Assembly: GCA_027604185.1 (NCBI GenBank)
Contig: JADGKB010000002.1
Span: 124,001-188,000 of the forward strand
Reading direction: 5' to 3'
DNA from: Boothiomyces macroporosus
Taxonomy: Eukaryota; Chytridiomycota; Chytridiomycetes; Rhizophydiales; Terramycetaceae
Length of the DNA stretch: 64,000 bases
The notes below the pieces were generated by a model. That model saw only the letters and a program-made list of their open reading frames with translations, was not told where the DNA came from and did not search any database. The position numbers and the translations under genes were made by a program. Each line of letters opens with the position of its first letter. Position 1 is the first letter of the stretch. Below, one piece after another: positions 20,706 through 32,469 of the stretch.

Positions 20706-21788
20706 TTATTCAGATTCTCCAAATGCTTGATTCAACATATTCCTAACAGTAACTACAACATAAAAGGTAGCCGCATTAGTAGGGAAAGCTCTAATAGCAG
20801 TAGCGCCTAATCCAGAGAATAGAACTCGTACACCTTCTTCCCTAGCAATAACTCTCAGCCCATTAATCATATTCTTATACTTTGGTTTCCTTTCCTCTTC
20901 AACTAAAGTTATTATCACTTACTTGACTGCAATCTGGTTTTCACCACGTCAATTGGGTAGGTAGATAGCCAACCAATAATCCCAGCAAATCCACCAGCGA
21001 GTAACAGCCCAGGAGATGGTTCATTTGGATCCACATCCGGTATCATCCTACACATGAGCTCATAAGAGGCAAAATATGCCCCGTAACTAGGTGTTTCTCT
21101 CATGATCGTAGTCGGAAGGCCTTTGAACAGTCCCGGTGCACCTTTGGCACGGTATATTTGCCTGATACAATCGATTGGGCCCTTATAATTGGAAATACCT
21201 GCTTGATTTGGATTATTGGACTGATTCTGCAGCCTAATTTTCACTAATTTAAAAATAATAGTACCCAACTCCATTGGCGAGCTGAAAAATCCATTTACAA
21301 ATCCCGATATACATCCTATCGTTAAACGAAACATTCCTGCCGTAAAAATATTTGTCACAGTGGGTTTTTCAACGTCGTCTGACACTAGGCGAAGTGCAGC
21401 GCCATACACTCCAAACAATAAACTGAAATTAAGTACAATTACCTATTAATTACAGCTACACCGACTTTTGTTAGTTTTGGTTACCAATAGGCGATGCCAT
21501 TCCTTTGTACAATCCTGTAAGCTAAATTAATCCACAATCTTACTCCTTCGTTCCTTACAATTTGACTGAACGTTCCTACCACTCCAAAACGCTGACCTGG
21601 TGCCTGTAAACGAACTTTTATTGTATCCTGAAATGAAAATTAAATTACCAATGGGTGCCCAGCCAACACACCGGCAGACCTGTTTTAAAGGTAAGTTACC
21701 CTCCAAAAATTCCAGCTGTCAAATCAATTCCAAAAGCGATATGGCCATGCAAATCCGTTGAGAATACAGATTCCGTAACCTCACCCAT
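20706..21788 (-). CDS. Mitochondrial carrier (SLC25 family, carnitine/amino-acid carrier-like)
   Basis: Seven introns of 20-22 nt: 21680-21699, 21628-21648, 21522-21543, 21465-21484, 21423-21442, 21244-21264 and 20903-20922; 312 aa. Three carrier repeats are present with signatures HPLDTIKVRLQ, SSPMELVKIRLQ and YPIDVVKTRLQ. The second departs from the PxD/E rule only mildly. Six transmembrane helices are implied. The start DLTAGIFGGSAGVLAGHP and the SNYKGPIDCIRQIYRAKG segment resemble the carnitine/acylcarnitine and basic amino-acid carriers. Substrate is not assigned. It lies 60 bp downstream of the RTF1 stop on the same strand. Confidence 0.88.
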
Positions 21789-21848
21789 TTTAAAAGTCAG
21801 GTGCAGCGTACGAGAAGAAACGAAAAAAATGAAAAAATAAGAATATAA

Positions 21849-23442
21849 TTAAAAATTCATTTCTAAATCCTTTTCCAATATCGAAATATCTAAACTGTCA
21901 AACGGATCTTCTTCATCAGATTCTTCCGCTGGATTCTCATCTTCCACTTTCTTTGCTTGTTTTTTAGGTGAGTTACTTGGGGTAGGCTTTACTGGCTCAA
22001 CAGACTCACTTTGCACTATATGCAGAGGTTGGGTTTTCCTTCTCGCGAATGGATCATCCTCATTGTTTCCTAAATATTATTCCTCATGAACCTTTTTGTC
22101 TCCTTGCCTGAAGGGCCGCGATTTCAGCTTCCCTTCCCTGCTTAATATCTGCAGATTGGTATTTGGCATTGATTTTGGCAAGATTTTCCATTTGGGTGGA
22201 TGTCACCTTGTTCATCTCAATGATGCTCTGCAAATCTTCCATTCTTTGAGTTAGCTCTGCAACCAATTTCTTGTCATTGGCACATTCAGCTGCTTCAAGC
22301 TCTAATTTCAACCGCAATCGCTCCTGAGATGCGTTTCCGACAACTTGCTTCATTGCCTTCTTTTTTTCAATCATGGCTGTAATTTCGGCCTAGATTAAAA
22401 TACATGTACATCTGAAAAGACGTGTTCTCGTATTGCTTTAAGATCTGCAAGCTTCTTTGTTATATGATTGGAAGTTAGGGACACTTTGTCAATCTTTGCT
22501 TGAACTTCATAGCGATTCCATTCTTTTGCAGTAATTGGCTGATTAGATATCATATCCATGAGCGTTTCCTTTTTAGATTTCCCATGACTAACATCTAGTG
22601 CAACCTTTGTGAAGGTAGTATTGAGCTTGTATTTGCGCTTGTATTCTTTTACATCTGAATTAGATTTTGAAACCTTCAATTAACACAACCCTGTAAACCA
22701 ATTCCTTTCCTACACCAGAATTTCCCAGAGATAGTCTAAGAAAGCAGCCCTTGATGGCCTTTTCAAACATTGGCTTATGCAGCCACTGTTCGAGTTCATC
22801 CCGCTTGATCTGAATTGAAAGCGCCTCTTCATAGGTAATTGGCGGATGCTTGCTCTTTTTTGGAGAGTCATCATAGTCATCCTCAGATTCTTCACTGTCA
22901 TCTGAGTATGTCCTGAGCCTTTTTTCTGACTTTGTAGATGAGCGATTGCTCCTTTCCTTTTCTCTTTTTTCTCTAGACTTGCGCAGATTTTCCAATGTTT
23001 GTCCTTTTCTCTGTCTCTCAGTGAGCTTGCTGTTATCCAGTACTTTTTGCTGCGATTTCACTCGATCCTTCAGTATCATCCTTTCATTCAATTGATCGAG
23101 CTCGTATTACTAAAAAGTACCTTTTCTCTTCTCTCTGCCAACTCCTTTTCTCTTTCCAATTCAGACATGGCCATCAATCTGAATTAGGATTCTTGTACCT
23201 CTTGCGATCCTTGGAATCTCCCATCAAGTCTTTATCCCAAGATTTTACTTCCTTCCATTCGTCATCAGAATAGTCATCCTCTTCTGAGCGATATTCTCCT
23301 TCGCTTTCTTCGTCTGAACTGTGTCCTGATCTGAATTAACCAGGAAAACTGGGTCAATTGGATTACTACCTTACGTAACTCGTTTTCTCTTAGTATTGCT
23401 AGGCTCTAGTGACTGTAATATATCATCTTCCCAGTCACTCAT
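21849..23442 (-). CDS. RTF1: Paf1-complex subunit RTF1
   Basis: Introns at 23331-23374 (44 nt, stwintron-like), 23179-23198, 23101-23120, 22655-22673, 22390-22409 and 22070-22091; 482 aa. An acidic/Ser-rich N-terminus (MSDWEDDILQSLEPS) precedes a charged helical stretch and then the Plus3 domain: ITYEEALSIQIKRDELEQWL, then KPMFEKAIKGCFLRLSLG, ending ITAKEWNRYEVQ. The long C-terminal helix (NASQERLRLKLELEAAE) is also typical. RTF1 links RNA polymerase II elongation to histone H2B ubiquitination. The Plus3 domain binds the phosphorylated Spt5 repeat. Confidence 0.93.
23331..23374 (-). other. Stwintron-like nested intron in RTF1
   Basis: The in-frame join needs removal of 44 nt. On the minus strand these read GTAAG, then a complete 21-nt intron (23349-23369: GTAGTAATCC...ACCCAG), then TTTTCCTGGTTAATTCAG. 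Taking out the inner 21 nt rebuilds GTAAG|TTTTCC...TTCAG, a canonical 23-nt intron. That is the layout of a spliceosomal twin intron, with the inner intron interrupting the outer donor. Confidence 0.7.
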
Positions 23443-23499
23443 TTTGATTATTCTCCAGTTGTCACAAAATTAAAAAAGTGACAAATTGTAAATAAAAAG

Positions 23500-24958
23500 T
23501 TAAATCAATGATTTTATAGAATCGAGGAATCCTTCTTTGAAAGACGCTTCAGAGAATTTAGACTGAACGTGCCTCCTGGCCGAAGCTTGGATTTTGGCGC
23601 GCTCCTTTGCGGGCAAGTCCAAGATTTGTTTAAGGCATTGAACATAGCTCTCCAAATCACTGGCAAGATAGCCATTACCTTTAGTAACTATGTCCATCAA
23701 TGGACCTCCAGATTTGTTGCCTACAGCAATCAGACCAGCAGCCTTGGTTAGCTAAATCTACCATGTATTCTATCAGACTTATTCCAAAGTGCTCATTGTA
23801 CATTGTATGTATTCCTATCAGCGATACAGATAGGTAATTCAGTAACAACTCATATGGTGCATTCTTTACTATTTCTACATTATCCTATGTCAATCAATAT
23901 CTACTCTAAGGTGCAAATTGTCAATCATTGTTTGCAATTTGTCAACCCTTTCCTGATCGCCTTGATTTCGTACTCCACCAATTAATACTAATTTAACCGC
24001 TTTTTCCCCTTTTGAATATTCAGGATATCGTTTTAATAATTCCGAAAAACAATTGATTTGAAGTTCGTGATCCTTTTCTGGTCGGAACTGAGCAACAGAT
24101 AAAATGATCCTTTGTCTGCTATCAGGATCAAGCTCGAATTTAATCAAGGACAGAGTATCGCATGGCGGATACACGATTTTACTTTTGGATTCAAGCTTCC
24201 ATATTTCATCAATGTGATTTCTGGTCCAAGTCGAATTAACCATTACTACATCACAGCAAGATCCTACCAACCCATAAATCTTGGAGAATGATAAATAGTA
24301 CCAGAGCTTCAATGTGCTCAAGAATTTGCTGTTGCTGATTGTGGAAGAGTTGTTGAATGCATCTTCCCTGTTTCTCACTCTTTTCAACATATCAGAGCTA
24401 GATTAGTAAAGAGTACCTTATGGTTGGATAATGAACATAAGAAACAAGCTTGCATCCAAATAACTTTGCGATTGGGTAGATAAAGGCGAATCCAACTGAT
24501 TCAATCATTAGTTTAGGACAAAGTATAGTACATGCTTCCCATCCACTAACCATAGACCCCAAGCTAGAAGCAATTAGAGTCAGTCTCTTGTATCTCTTGG
24601 ATTCCAGAAACGGCCAAGTGTATAATTTCAGAAACATAATCCTATCTGCATCTAATACAAACCCAAATTGCTTTTCAACTCTATCCAGTAAAGTGTCGGT
24701 ATCCGCATTCGACCAAATATAAATTACAATTTCTTTTTGAGGGTAGCTTTGCTGAATAGCGTCAATTGCAGTCCAGAGTACTCTTTCGCCTCCCCCTCCG
24801 GAATCACAAAATGGATGGAAGAACGAAACTGGACTATAGTCAGCGGGTTTTCCAAGCTTTTTGCATTGCTTTGCATACGACTCTGGCCATATCAAGAAAA
24901 TGAAAAGGCAAATTGCGATTCCAAAATATAAAAACATGAAAAATATCAAGACCAGCAT
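23500..24958 (-). CDS. ALG11: GDP-Man:Man3GlcNAc2-PP-dolichol alpha-1,2-mannosyltransferase ALG11
   Basis: Introns at 24398-24416, 23885-23904 and 23743-23761 (19-20 nt); 466 aa. An N-terminal membrane anchor precedes the ALG11 motif FFHPFCDSGGGGERVLW, then VSYVHYPTIR. The GT-B nucleotide-binding half has LSVAQFRPEKDHELQ, and the acceptor-end motif IGIHTMYNEHFGISLIEYM is intact, including the EX7E-type pattern. It adds the fourth and fifth mannoses to the lipid-linked oligosaccharide on the cytosolic ER face. The first ATG (24958) lies inside the last codons of the upstream NDOR1 gene, a 13-nt same-strand overlap. An internal Met eight codons later would avoid it. Confidence 0.94.
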
Positions 24959-26815
24959 TCTTGCTGGAATCGTTTATTTCGTTCCAAAGTTTTCAGATAA
25001 TCTTGAGCTTCCTTTTGATCCATCTTGCCTTCAGTCTCAAATATGTACTCTAGAGCTTCCGCTACATCAACTGGCATCCGTTTTGCATTTCCCGACAGGT
25101 AGATATTAGCGTTTTGATTGTTAATCATGTCCCATATCATGGATGCTTTTTCGCGCATACGATGTTGGACATAAACCTTGTCTTCTTGATCTCTGGAAAA
25201 TGCGGTTATCAAAACAAGGTTATCTGTTGATTCTAATCTTTTCCATTCTGCCTCATACAAATAATCACAATCCTGGTTTCTATTCCCGAATATAAGACAA
25301 TTTTTGGCTTTAGTTAGCAAGACATTACTGGAAGGATGATTCTTGATGTGCTCAAGTACAAGAGACCTCATTGGTGCTACTCCAGTTCCAGGACCTATAC
25401 AAATTATAGGTGTACCGTCTTTTGGAAGTACAAAGGTACCCTTTTCCATTCTAAAATGGAATTCATCTAAATAAAAAACCGGATACCTCCTACATGTAAA
25501 GTTTTCATCCAACTGGTGCAAACACCTACTCTTCTTTCCACCAACTTTGTTTTGTAGTCTACTATAGCCACAGTTAAAGTAACCTTTCCATCTGTTGGGG
25601 GTGAGGATATTGAAAAATGTCTTTCTCTCATCCTGGGTATTAAATCCGGCAAATATTTCAATGCGATTTTCACCGAAGTGAAATCTTTGAGAACTTCAAA
25701 GGTAGTTCTTTTCATTTTATGGGCATAGGTGTACAAATCATTCTGAATCAGATATTGAATACCTGCCCTTCTGTGCTAGCAAATTCCACCAACTTTTCTT
25801 TCTGCATTTCGTCAGATACAAAAAATGACAGCAGATGGAAAAAGTACCTTCTTGGTCTTCCAAAGATATCCAGATGATTTTCAAACAAGGATATTAACGT
25901 AATGGGATACTTCAACCAATCCGGCAATATTGCATCTAAGGTTAGTTCGTTCAAACCTGGAACAAGAGGATTGACTCTGAACTGAATATAATCATTCATG
26001 ATGTCCTTCCAACCCAAATGCTCAATGACTTCTAGCACTTTCTCCTTGATATTCCTTGGTTTAATAACCATGATATCCCCAGCACTATATTTGATATTTT
26101 GTGGAATTTCAAATTCAAAATGTCTCACATCTTGAAAATGATCTGGGGAAGTAATTCGTATATTCTCCAGTACCTTTGCGGTCAATGCTTCCTCTTTTGC
26201 GATTTCCGGATCTTTAACGAATTCTATTTCAAAAGTACTATGTGGAAGTGTTGTAGAGGGAATGATGGATAATCCGGATGGTAACGGAAATATTTTCAAT
26301 GCAGCGTCCCAAAACGCTTCAAGCCAAGGGTCCAATGCTCCATCAACCCTACTGTTAAAAATCCTATACCCAAGGTAATGTTGATCGTCCCCATCCCCGC
26401 GAGGAACTATTGCTGTTCCTCCAAGCTGAATTAACCTCTTGTAGAGCTTCTTTGCTGGAAAATTAAATCTAATTAAGGAATAGTTACTTTGCATAAGATG
26501 AATCACCTTGGCCAAATACACCAAATTTCATTCCAACCAAGGAATCGCTAGGCAATGATTTTTTCAATAAAAACTTCCAGAATGACTGATATCAGTATAA
26601 ATTACTTTCATTGTCTTTGGTTCCTCACCTTGGCCGGTTACGGAACATACAAAGCATACAAACGATTCAGTTGGCAAGTCTTGAAGATTGTATTCATGCA
26701 TTGACAGCAGGGTTACGTTAAAATGTCTCTGTCTAGCTTCCCTCGCAATCCTCTCTGCAGTTTCCTGTGAATATCCTGTCTCTGACGCATACAGAATCAG
26801 AATTTTGCGTTTCAT
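24946..26815 (-). CDS. NDOR1: NADPH-dependent diflavin oxidoreductase NDOR1 / Tah18
   Basis: Introns at 26586-26605, 26469-26487, 25743-25762 and 25467-25486 (19-20 nt); 596 aa, the usual length. A flavodoxin domain (ILYASETGYSQETAERIARE; CSVTGQGEEP) binds FMN. The FAD/NADPH module has RHFSISSPP and IGPGTGVAPMRS and ends YLKTLERNKRFQQECWS, which is diagnostic for NDOR1 rather than P450 reductase or methionine synthase reductase. Unlike P450 reductase it has no N-terminal membrane anchor. NDOR1 passes electrons to the Fe-S protein CIAPIN1/Dre2 at the start of cytosolic iron-sulphur assembly. Its 3' end overlaps the annotated ALG11 start. Confidence 0.94.
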
Positions 26816-26862
26816 TGCTGATTGAAAAAATTGGAGATTTAAACTTTTTATTGGATGAACAA

Positions 26863-28379
26863 CTATGCAGCCGGAGCATTTAGCAAATCATCATTGGCTG
26901 TCTTGGCAACAACACCTTTTACCCAAACTACATTAAAGAGAACTTACCTGGCTTTGTTGGGTGGACGGCATTGGTGTTTACTCCCTCCCCATAGTCTCTT
27001 GCAATGCGAGTCAGGTTGGCGTACATGTCATACATTGCTGTCCAGTAATTGGTAACATTGTAGTGCATATTCAAGCCAGGATTTTCATCGCACATTCTTT
27101 GAACTATGGCGTGCACTTTTGGACTAATGTAAAAGGTGACTTACTTTGCTTGGTTCTTGTGTGGCATCAAAGGCCAAAGATGGTGAATAACTTGATAATT
27201 CAAGTAGCCCATCAACCAGTTGACCATTGAATCTACAATCGGACCTAAAAGTGGACCCAAGTATTTGGTATGCCCGTGAATGTCGATAGTTCTTCTCAAA
27301 CTTCGCTCAACCCAATGTTCCCTATCGTGATGTTCAAGATAAGGCATAGTTGTGTGAGAGAGTGCAAAGTTTGTAAACAACAGAGATGCCTCAACCATAG
27401 AAGCGACAGCATGGAGCGCCAAAGCACTAAAAAGCCCGATTCTTGGTATAAAGAACCCAAGGAATAGGTTCCAGTGAACAGAGGTCCAGAATAGATCCAT
27501 GTAGGCTTTCTTTTTTAACATGAACTTTGGATGAATGTATAGCTGCCAAAAGTGTACCAGTCCCCACACTGCTGCTTGATACAAATAGTTTTGATATTTC
27601 AAAAATCCTTTAACTCCTTTTTTAGCAGTAATTGAGTCTACTGCCAAAGGTAGAGTGTTCATGTCAATATCTGCACCGTGTCTTTGAGGATCTGCATGAT
27701 GTCTTGGTGAGACAAAAAGTACCTGTTGTGTTCTCTTTTCCACCATTGGGCAGAGCCTGCTTCCCCAAATCCAAACCAAAACGAACCCAAGAAATCATTC
27801 AGTGCTTGATTTGATGAAGCTGAACCATGGTTACATTCATGTTGGAACCAGCCAGCGCGCTGCATGAACAAACCAAAAAGAAAAGCACCAACCCACCAGC
27901 CAAAGTTTCCATAGTTGACCACACTGTATCCCCCCAAGAACATTATTCCAAATAATTCAACGTTTCTCCATAATAAATGGCCAATGGAATAATCAAACAT
28001 GCCAATTTCGCGCAACTCCTGGGTGGCTCTTTGGAATGACTTGTTGAGATCGTCATCAAATGGCCTTGATTTTGATCGAAGCAGCTTTTCCTCCTGTGTT
28101 AGTTTTCTTGATTTCAAAGTCTTTAGCACTTGGGCCGGTTTCTTGCTATGGCCATGCAATGATTCAAATGCTATAGTAGCATCTGCCGGAAACCCTGATT
28201 CAGGGGGATTCAGCTGTTCATAGATGATTCTCCCGCCAGCTACAATTAAATACTAGCTTACGATGGCGTTTAACGAATTCAGTTACATCATAAACGGTGT
28301 CATGAATTAGTAGAAACTTTTCCCCATCTGGCCGAGGATCTAGTGTTAAAGATCTCTTACAGGATTGTGTTTGACCCAT
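26863..28379 (-). CDS. Cytochrome b5-fused front-end fatty acid desaturase
   Basis: Introns at 28240-28261, 27703-27722, 27124-27144 and 26928-26947 (20-22 nt); 477 aa. The N-terminal cytochrome b5 domain reads YDVTEFVKRHPGG; the haem motif HPGG exists only after the first intron is spliced. The desaturase has three histidine boxes: HECNHG, HNRHH (also created across an intron) and QVIHHLW, where Gln replaces the first His as in delta-5/delta-6 enzymes. Such enzymes insert a double bond between an existing one and the carboxyl end, making polyunsaturated acids on the ER. Regiospecificity cannot be read from sequence. An AATAAA lies about 15 nt past the stop. Confidence 0.92.
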
Positions 28380-28433
28380 GCTCGAGTAGTGCCTAAATTG
28401 CAAGGAAAATTTTCAACCTTGACCGAATCTTAT

Positions 28434-30423
28434 ATGACTTCACTTTGGGAAGAGCTGAACGATTCCGATGATGAGCAAGACCTATTCGTACACTATTCCT
28501 GAATCTAGAAACTAGGCAATTCGCATATAGTATTCGTTTTGGATTGCACCTCACGGATGAATGTAACGCCGTTTGGAAACAACCGGCCAACCATTCATGC
28601 AGCAATAGACTGTATTACAAACTTTATGCAACGTAAAATGAGATCCGCAGTGGGCGATAAAATTGGAATTGTGTTTTATGGGACAGTTTGTTGCACTAAA
28701 TTTAGAAAGCACAAAAAGGGCCAAGCATGGTTCCGAATATTTACACTTATCGAGAATTAGAATCGCCAGATGCACATGCGATCCTAGATCTTGAAAGGTA
28801 TTTGGCAGATTTTAAGAAATTTGAACAAGATGTGGGATTCGCGGATAGCTTTTCCCTGGTGCAAGCGCTTGCTGAGGCCCAAGCGGCTCTTAATAGAAAG
28901 TAAAATCGCATTAATCTAGTGCGAAAAAGAATGTCAAAAAGTTTTTCTACTTGATTACCTCTAATGATGAACCATTCGAAGATGCCAGAGAAAAAACACA
29001 AATTCATGTCAAAACTGAAGTACCTCAGCTTAATTCAAGGACATTGCAAACGCAAACATAACTTTGGAAGTGATTGGCATCGATAAGAACTTGAACCAGC
29101 AGTTTGATTACTCAAAGTTCTTTGAGCATTGCACTTATTTTACCTACCCAGATGAGATTGAACCAGAAATGAAATCGGTTTCTGTTAGAGAAGACTTTCT
29201 AGAATTAAAGACAGTTTTCACTATCAGAGAAACAAAGACAAGAACTGCATTCACTATACCACTTGTCATTGGCGAAAATATCACTATTGGCGTGAAAGGG
29301 TAGCGATCAATTTACCAAGATACAATGTTTATTTGGAAAAAAAGAAACCTTCTCATACATGGCTTAATCCTGTGGATAACCAGGAAATTGAAATGATAAC
29401 ATCATTATTTTGCGCAGTAACTTCATGGCTTACCCAGACTACTGCCAAAGTGCTCACAGAGGATGATATTAGTTACTACTATGAATTTGGTGGAGAAAAG
29501 GTAAGCGATAATAACTTTAGCCAACCTTTACAAAAGATGAAATCAAAGCTATAAAGTCCGTTGGGCCTCCTGGAATAACATTACTCGGATTCAAGCCAAT
29601 ACAAGCAATCAAGGATAAATTTAATATTAAACCTTCGATTTTCATGGTTCCGGATGAAACTAGATATCAAGGAAGTAGCAAACTGTTTGTTCACTTGGTT
29701 GAACGTATGCATGTAAATAGAAAAGCAGCTTTTGCAACTTTGATTGCCAGGAAGAGTGCCAGTCTAAAGGTGGTTGCTCTTTTACCCCAAGTATTCCAGT
29801 ATAACACTAGGTTGCTGTTAAAAGGTCAGAGTCAGATCCCATTGACATTCCTTGCGGGTTCCACATAATCATCCTTCCTTTTGCGGATGATTTACGTCAC
29901 ATTGAAGCTCCAATTATAGATTACCCTAAAGAAACACATTTGGCACTTGCTTGTGACATAGTAAAGAACTTGACGAACCCGAATTTCGATGTTAAAAATG
30001 TTAGGAATCCAGTAATTGAAAAGTTTTACGCTCACCTCAAAGCAGTCTCCTTGAACAAACAAGATCAAGAAGTTACAACTGATGAAACATTGCCAGACAA
30101 TAACAAAGTTTTACAAAAATGCGGCTCCATTATAGAGCAATTCAATGAAGTAACTTTTTTTAATCCAGATAACATTGGAAGATATGCCTGATGAAGAACC
30201 AAAGCCAGCAAAGAGAACTTTATTGAAGGACTCTTCCACTACCAAGAAGGCTAAGCTTGATGAAGATTTATCTGATGAGGCAATCAAAAAAGCAATTGAC
30301 AACGGTACTTTGGCAAAATTGACGATTCCTGTGTTAACAGAGATATTGAAGAGCAGAAAAGTCAAGATCACAAAGAAAAAGAAACAAGACCTGTTGGATC
30401 AAGTCATAGATCTTTTCAAATAA
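28434..30423 (+). CDS. XRCC6: Ku70, non-homologous end-joining DNA-end binding subunit
   Basis: Eight introns of 19-21 nt: 28488-28508, 28686-28705, 28900-28919, 29020-29039, 29300-29319, 29501-29520, 29791-29810 and 30150-30168; 609 aa, the same length as the human protein. It carries a von Willebrand-like N-domain (SHIVFVLDCTSRMNVTPFG), a beta-barrel core (LLGFKPIQAIKDKFNIKPS; SASLKVVALLPQ; GFHIIILPFADDL) and a C-terminal SAP domain (LAKLTIPVLTEILKSRKVK). With Ku80 it encircles broken DNA ends; it also protects telomeres. The TAA stop overlaps an AATAAA. Confidence 0.95.
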
Positions 30424-30528
30424 ACAATTTTTGATGACAATCGAGTCACATCATTTTGGTGTGAGTGGTGTCCAAACGCCTATCAATACACAGACATAAG
30501 TCAAATTCTATCTTTCTCAAAATTCCCC

Positions 30529-31512
30529 ATGGAGTACAAAGTTATACCAACATTTCCCAACGAAATGAAAACCCGGTTTGCTGCAGATAGGAAGTACGCT
30601 GATGAGGATGATTCTTATCAGTCATTTATTCCGCCATCAGATATAGAGTTTGTAGCAGAAGATAATACCAAGATACGAAAGCCAATAATTAAAATTCCGA
30701 ATAGTCGCCATGCGACGCTGGATAGAAGATATGGATCTTCACCTCCAAATCTTCATGAATCATCTCCACAAACAATTTATGGATCATCACCGCCTATCAA
30801 CTACAGTTCATCACCCCCGGTTATATACGGTTCAGCTCCAAAAGAATATCAGCCGATTTATGGTCCAAGTCCGAACGAGTGTAGGAAACCTGATCACTAC
30901 CAAGAACTGCGACAAAACAACACTCCCATGTACCACGATCCACCACAATTCACAAACGATCCAGTAGGAATGGCAGCAGAGTCAGAATACAAGTTTGTAA
31001 AGAGGAAGCCAGTGGAAATGCTGAATCGTGGGATAGGATCAGACGAATTTAACACGTCAAGGTCAAATACAGCAACTTCACATACTCAAGAAAGTGTAGG
31101 CTTGCAAGCTGAAATCAAAGGTAAACCTATATTTGTATCGTTATTTGAAAATACCCGGCCGACTGAACTTATGTTTGTACTTGCTGTTTAACTTAGGCAT
31201 GTATACTGGGGTTTTCAATTGGATATTCGTTCAAAACATTTGGGAAAATCCTGGTGTTGATTATTGGATTCATGAGTCTCTTTATCCAAGTAATACCTAT
31301 TAACAAAGGTCCTGACTTACTTTGAAATTGTCACCATCAACTGGGAAAAGATTGAAGTAATTGCTCAAAAGCACTTTGATATCGACGGCGACGGTAAACT
31401 TACCATGTACGATGCGTTATTTATGCTCGGAAAGTGCTTTTGTCACTTTGCGTTGAATGTACCTACAAGTGTAGGTTTCTGTTGCTCAATTTGGTTTGGA
31501 TATAATTGGTAA
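30529..31512 (+). CDS. FUN14-domain mitochondrial membrane protein with EF-hand and SSPP repeats
   Basis: Introns at 31177-31196 and 31290-31308; 314 aa. The last ~110 residues are FUN14-like: a Gly-rich helix GFSIGYSFKTFGKILVLIIG, a second hydrophobic stretch, VTINWEKIEVIAQ, and then an EF-hand-like loop DIDGDGKLTMYD. Some fungal FUN14 proteins carry such an acidic loop. FUN14 proteins sit in the outer mitochondrial membrane and in animals act in mitophagy and ER contact. The 200-residue N-terminus is unusual: it has four YGSSPP/YSSSPP-type repeats around residues 67-105 and looks disordered. Confidence 0.72.
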
Positions 31513-31547
31513 AGTACGGTAAATAAATAATAATTGCAGTTCATTTT

Positions 31548-32413
31548 CTATAATTTTGATCGCAACCATTTGATGTCATCAACCTTTCCATCCTTGCGAT
31601 ACATGATGAGTCTGTTTTCGAATTCGCCAGGTTTGGAATACTCTTTATCTCCAGGTAAAGCAAATATGCCACCACCATCTTCTGAAGGACGGAGAAACTC
31701 GGGCATGTAAGCAGGCACTTTTCTGTTACTTTTTATATCTTGAATTTCTTTTTCAAGATCATCGATCGATGTCTCGCAAAGCTGTTTGAGCGTGCAATAT
31801 TGAGGAGGCAGCAGTTTTAATTCTTTGGTTAACAACACTAACCTTTTCGGGAATAAGCTTCGAGCGCTTCTTCTGGGGTCATCCATAGGGCTTTAAGTGT
31901 CTCTCGGCCATCTGCCTCCAAAGACAAGTCTTGCTTTTGTTCTTGATTGATAACGGTCAAGAAGAAATGAGTGTCAAATCGATGCTTCTCCATGTGCAAA
32001 GGTGAAACCCAGTTTGACCAATAAATGAGCTTGTGCAATATAGGAACTCTTAGCAAAGTCCTTGATATCGAGATGAATTGGGTAGGGTCATTCAACACTT
32101 TTTTCCTTAGCTCCAAGTTTTCTTCCTTGGTTAATTTAACCCATGGATCCAAGAGCAACAGCCCCGCCTCTTCGAATGTCTCTCTCAAAGCTGCGATTGC
32201 GTAATTTGAATGTGTTTTGAACCAAGATCGTTGTTGTTTTGGGAGAAGACAGGTGTAATCAGGATTTGCATCCGATGGGTGAACAGCTCCTCCTGGAAAT
32301 ACTGCCAGTCCCCCAAAGTATCCGTGCGAGCTTCTTTGTAGTAGCAATACTTTAAATTTGCTTCCCGCCTCTTTTGCAAGGACTATTAAAGACCCGGCTT
32401 TTCTGATTGTCAT
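31548..32413 (-). CDS. NUDIX hydrolase, NUDT19-like (acyl-CoA diphosphatase type)
   Basis: One intron (31823-31842, 20 nt); 281 aa. The domain opens RKAGSLIVLAKEA and VLLLQRSSHGYFGGLAVFPGG. After an insertion typical of NUDT19 comes the catalytic Nudix helix ALRETFEEAGLLL (REx2EExG). NUDT19 family members cleave coenzyme A and acyl-CoA in peroxisomes or mitochondria. The C-terminus ends KWLRSKL; the final SKL tripeptide is a type-1 peroxisomal targeting signal. That supports a peroxisomal role in CoA turnover. The stop codons of this gene and FUN14 are 35 bp apart. Confidence 0.88.
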
Positions 32414-32469
32414 TAAAAAGGCAACTTTGAAAATCCAGGTAAATACAGTTTATTTGAATCTATTACATT

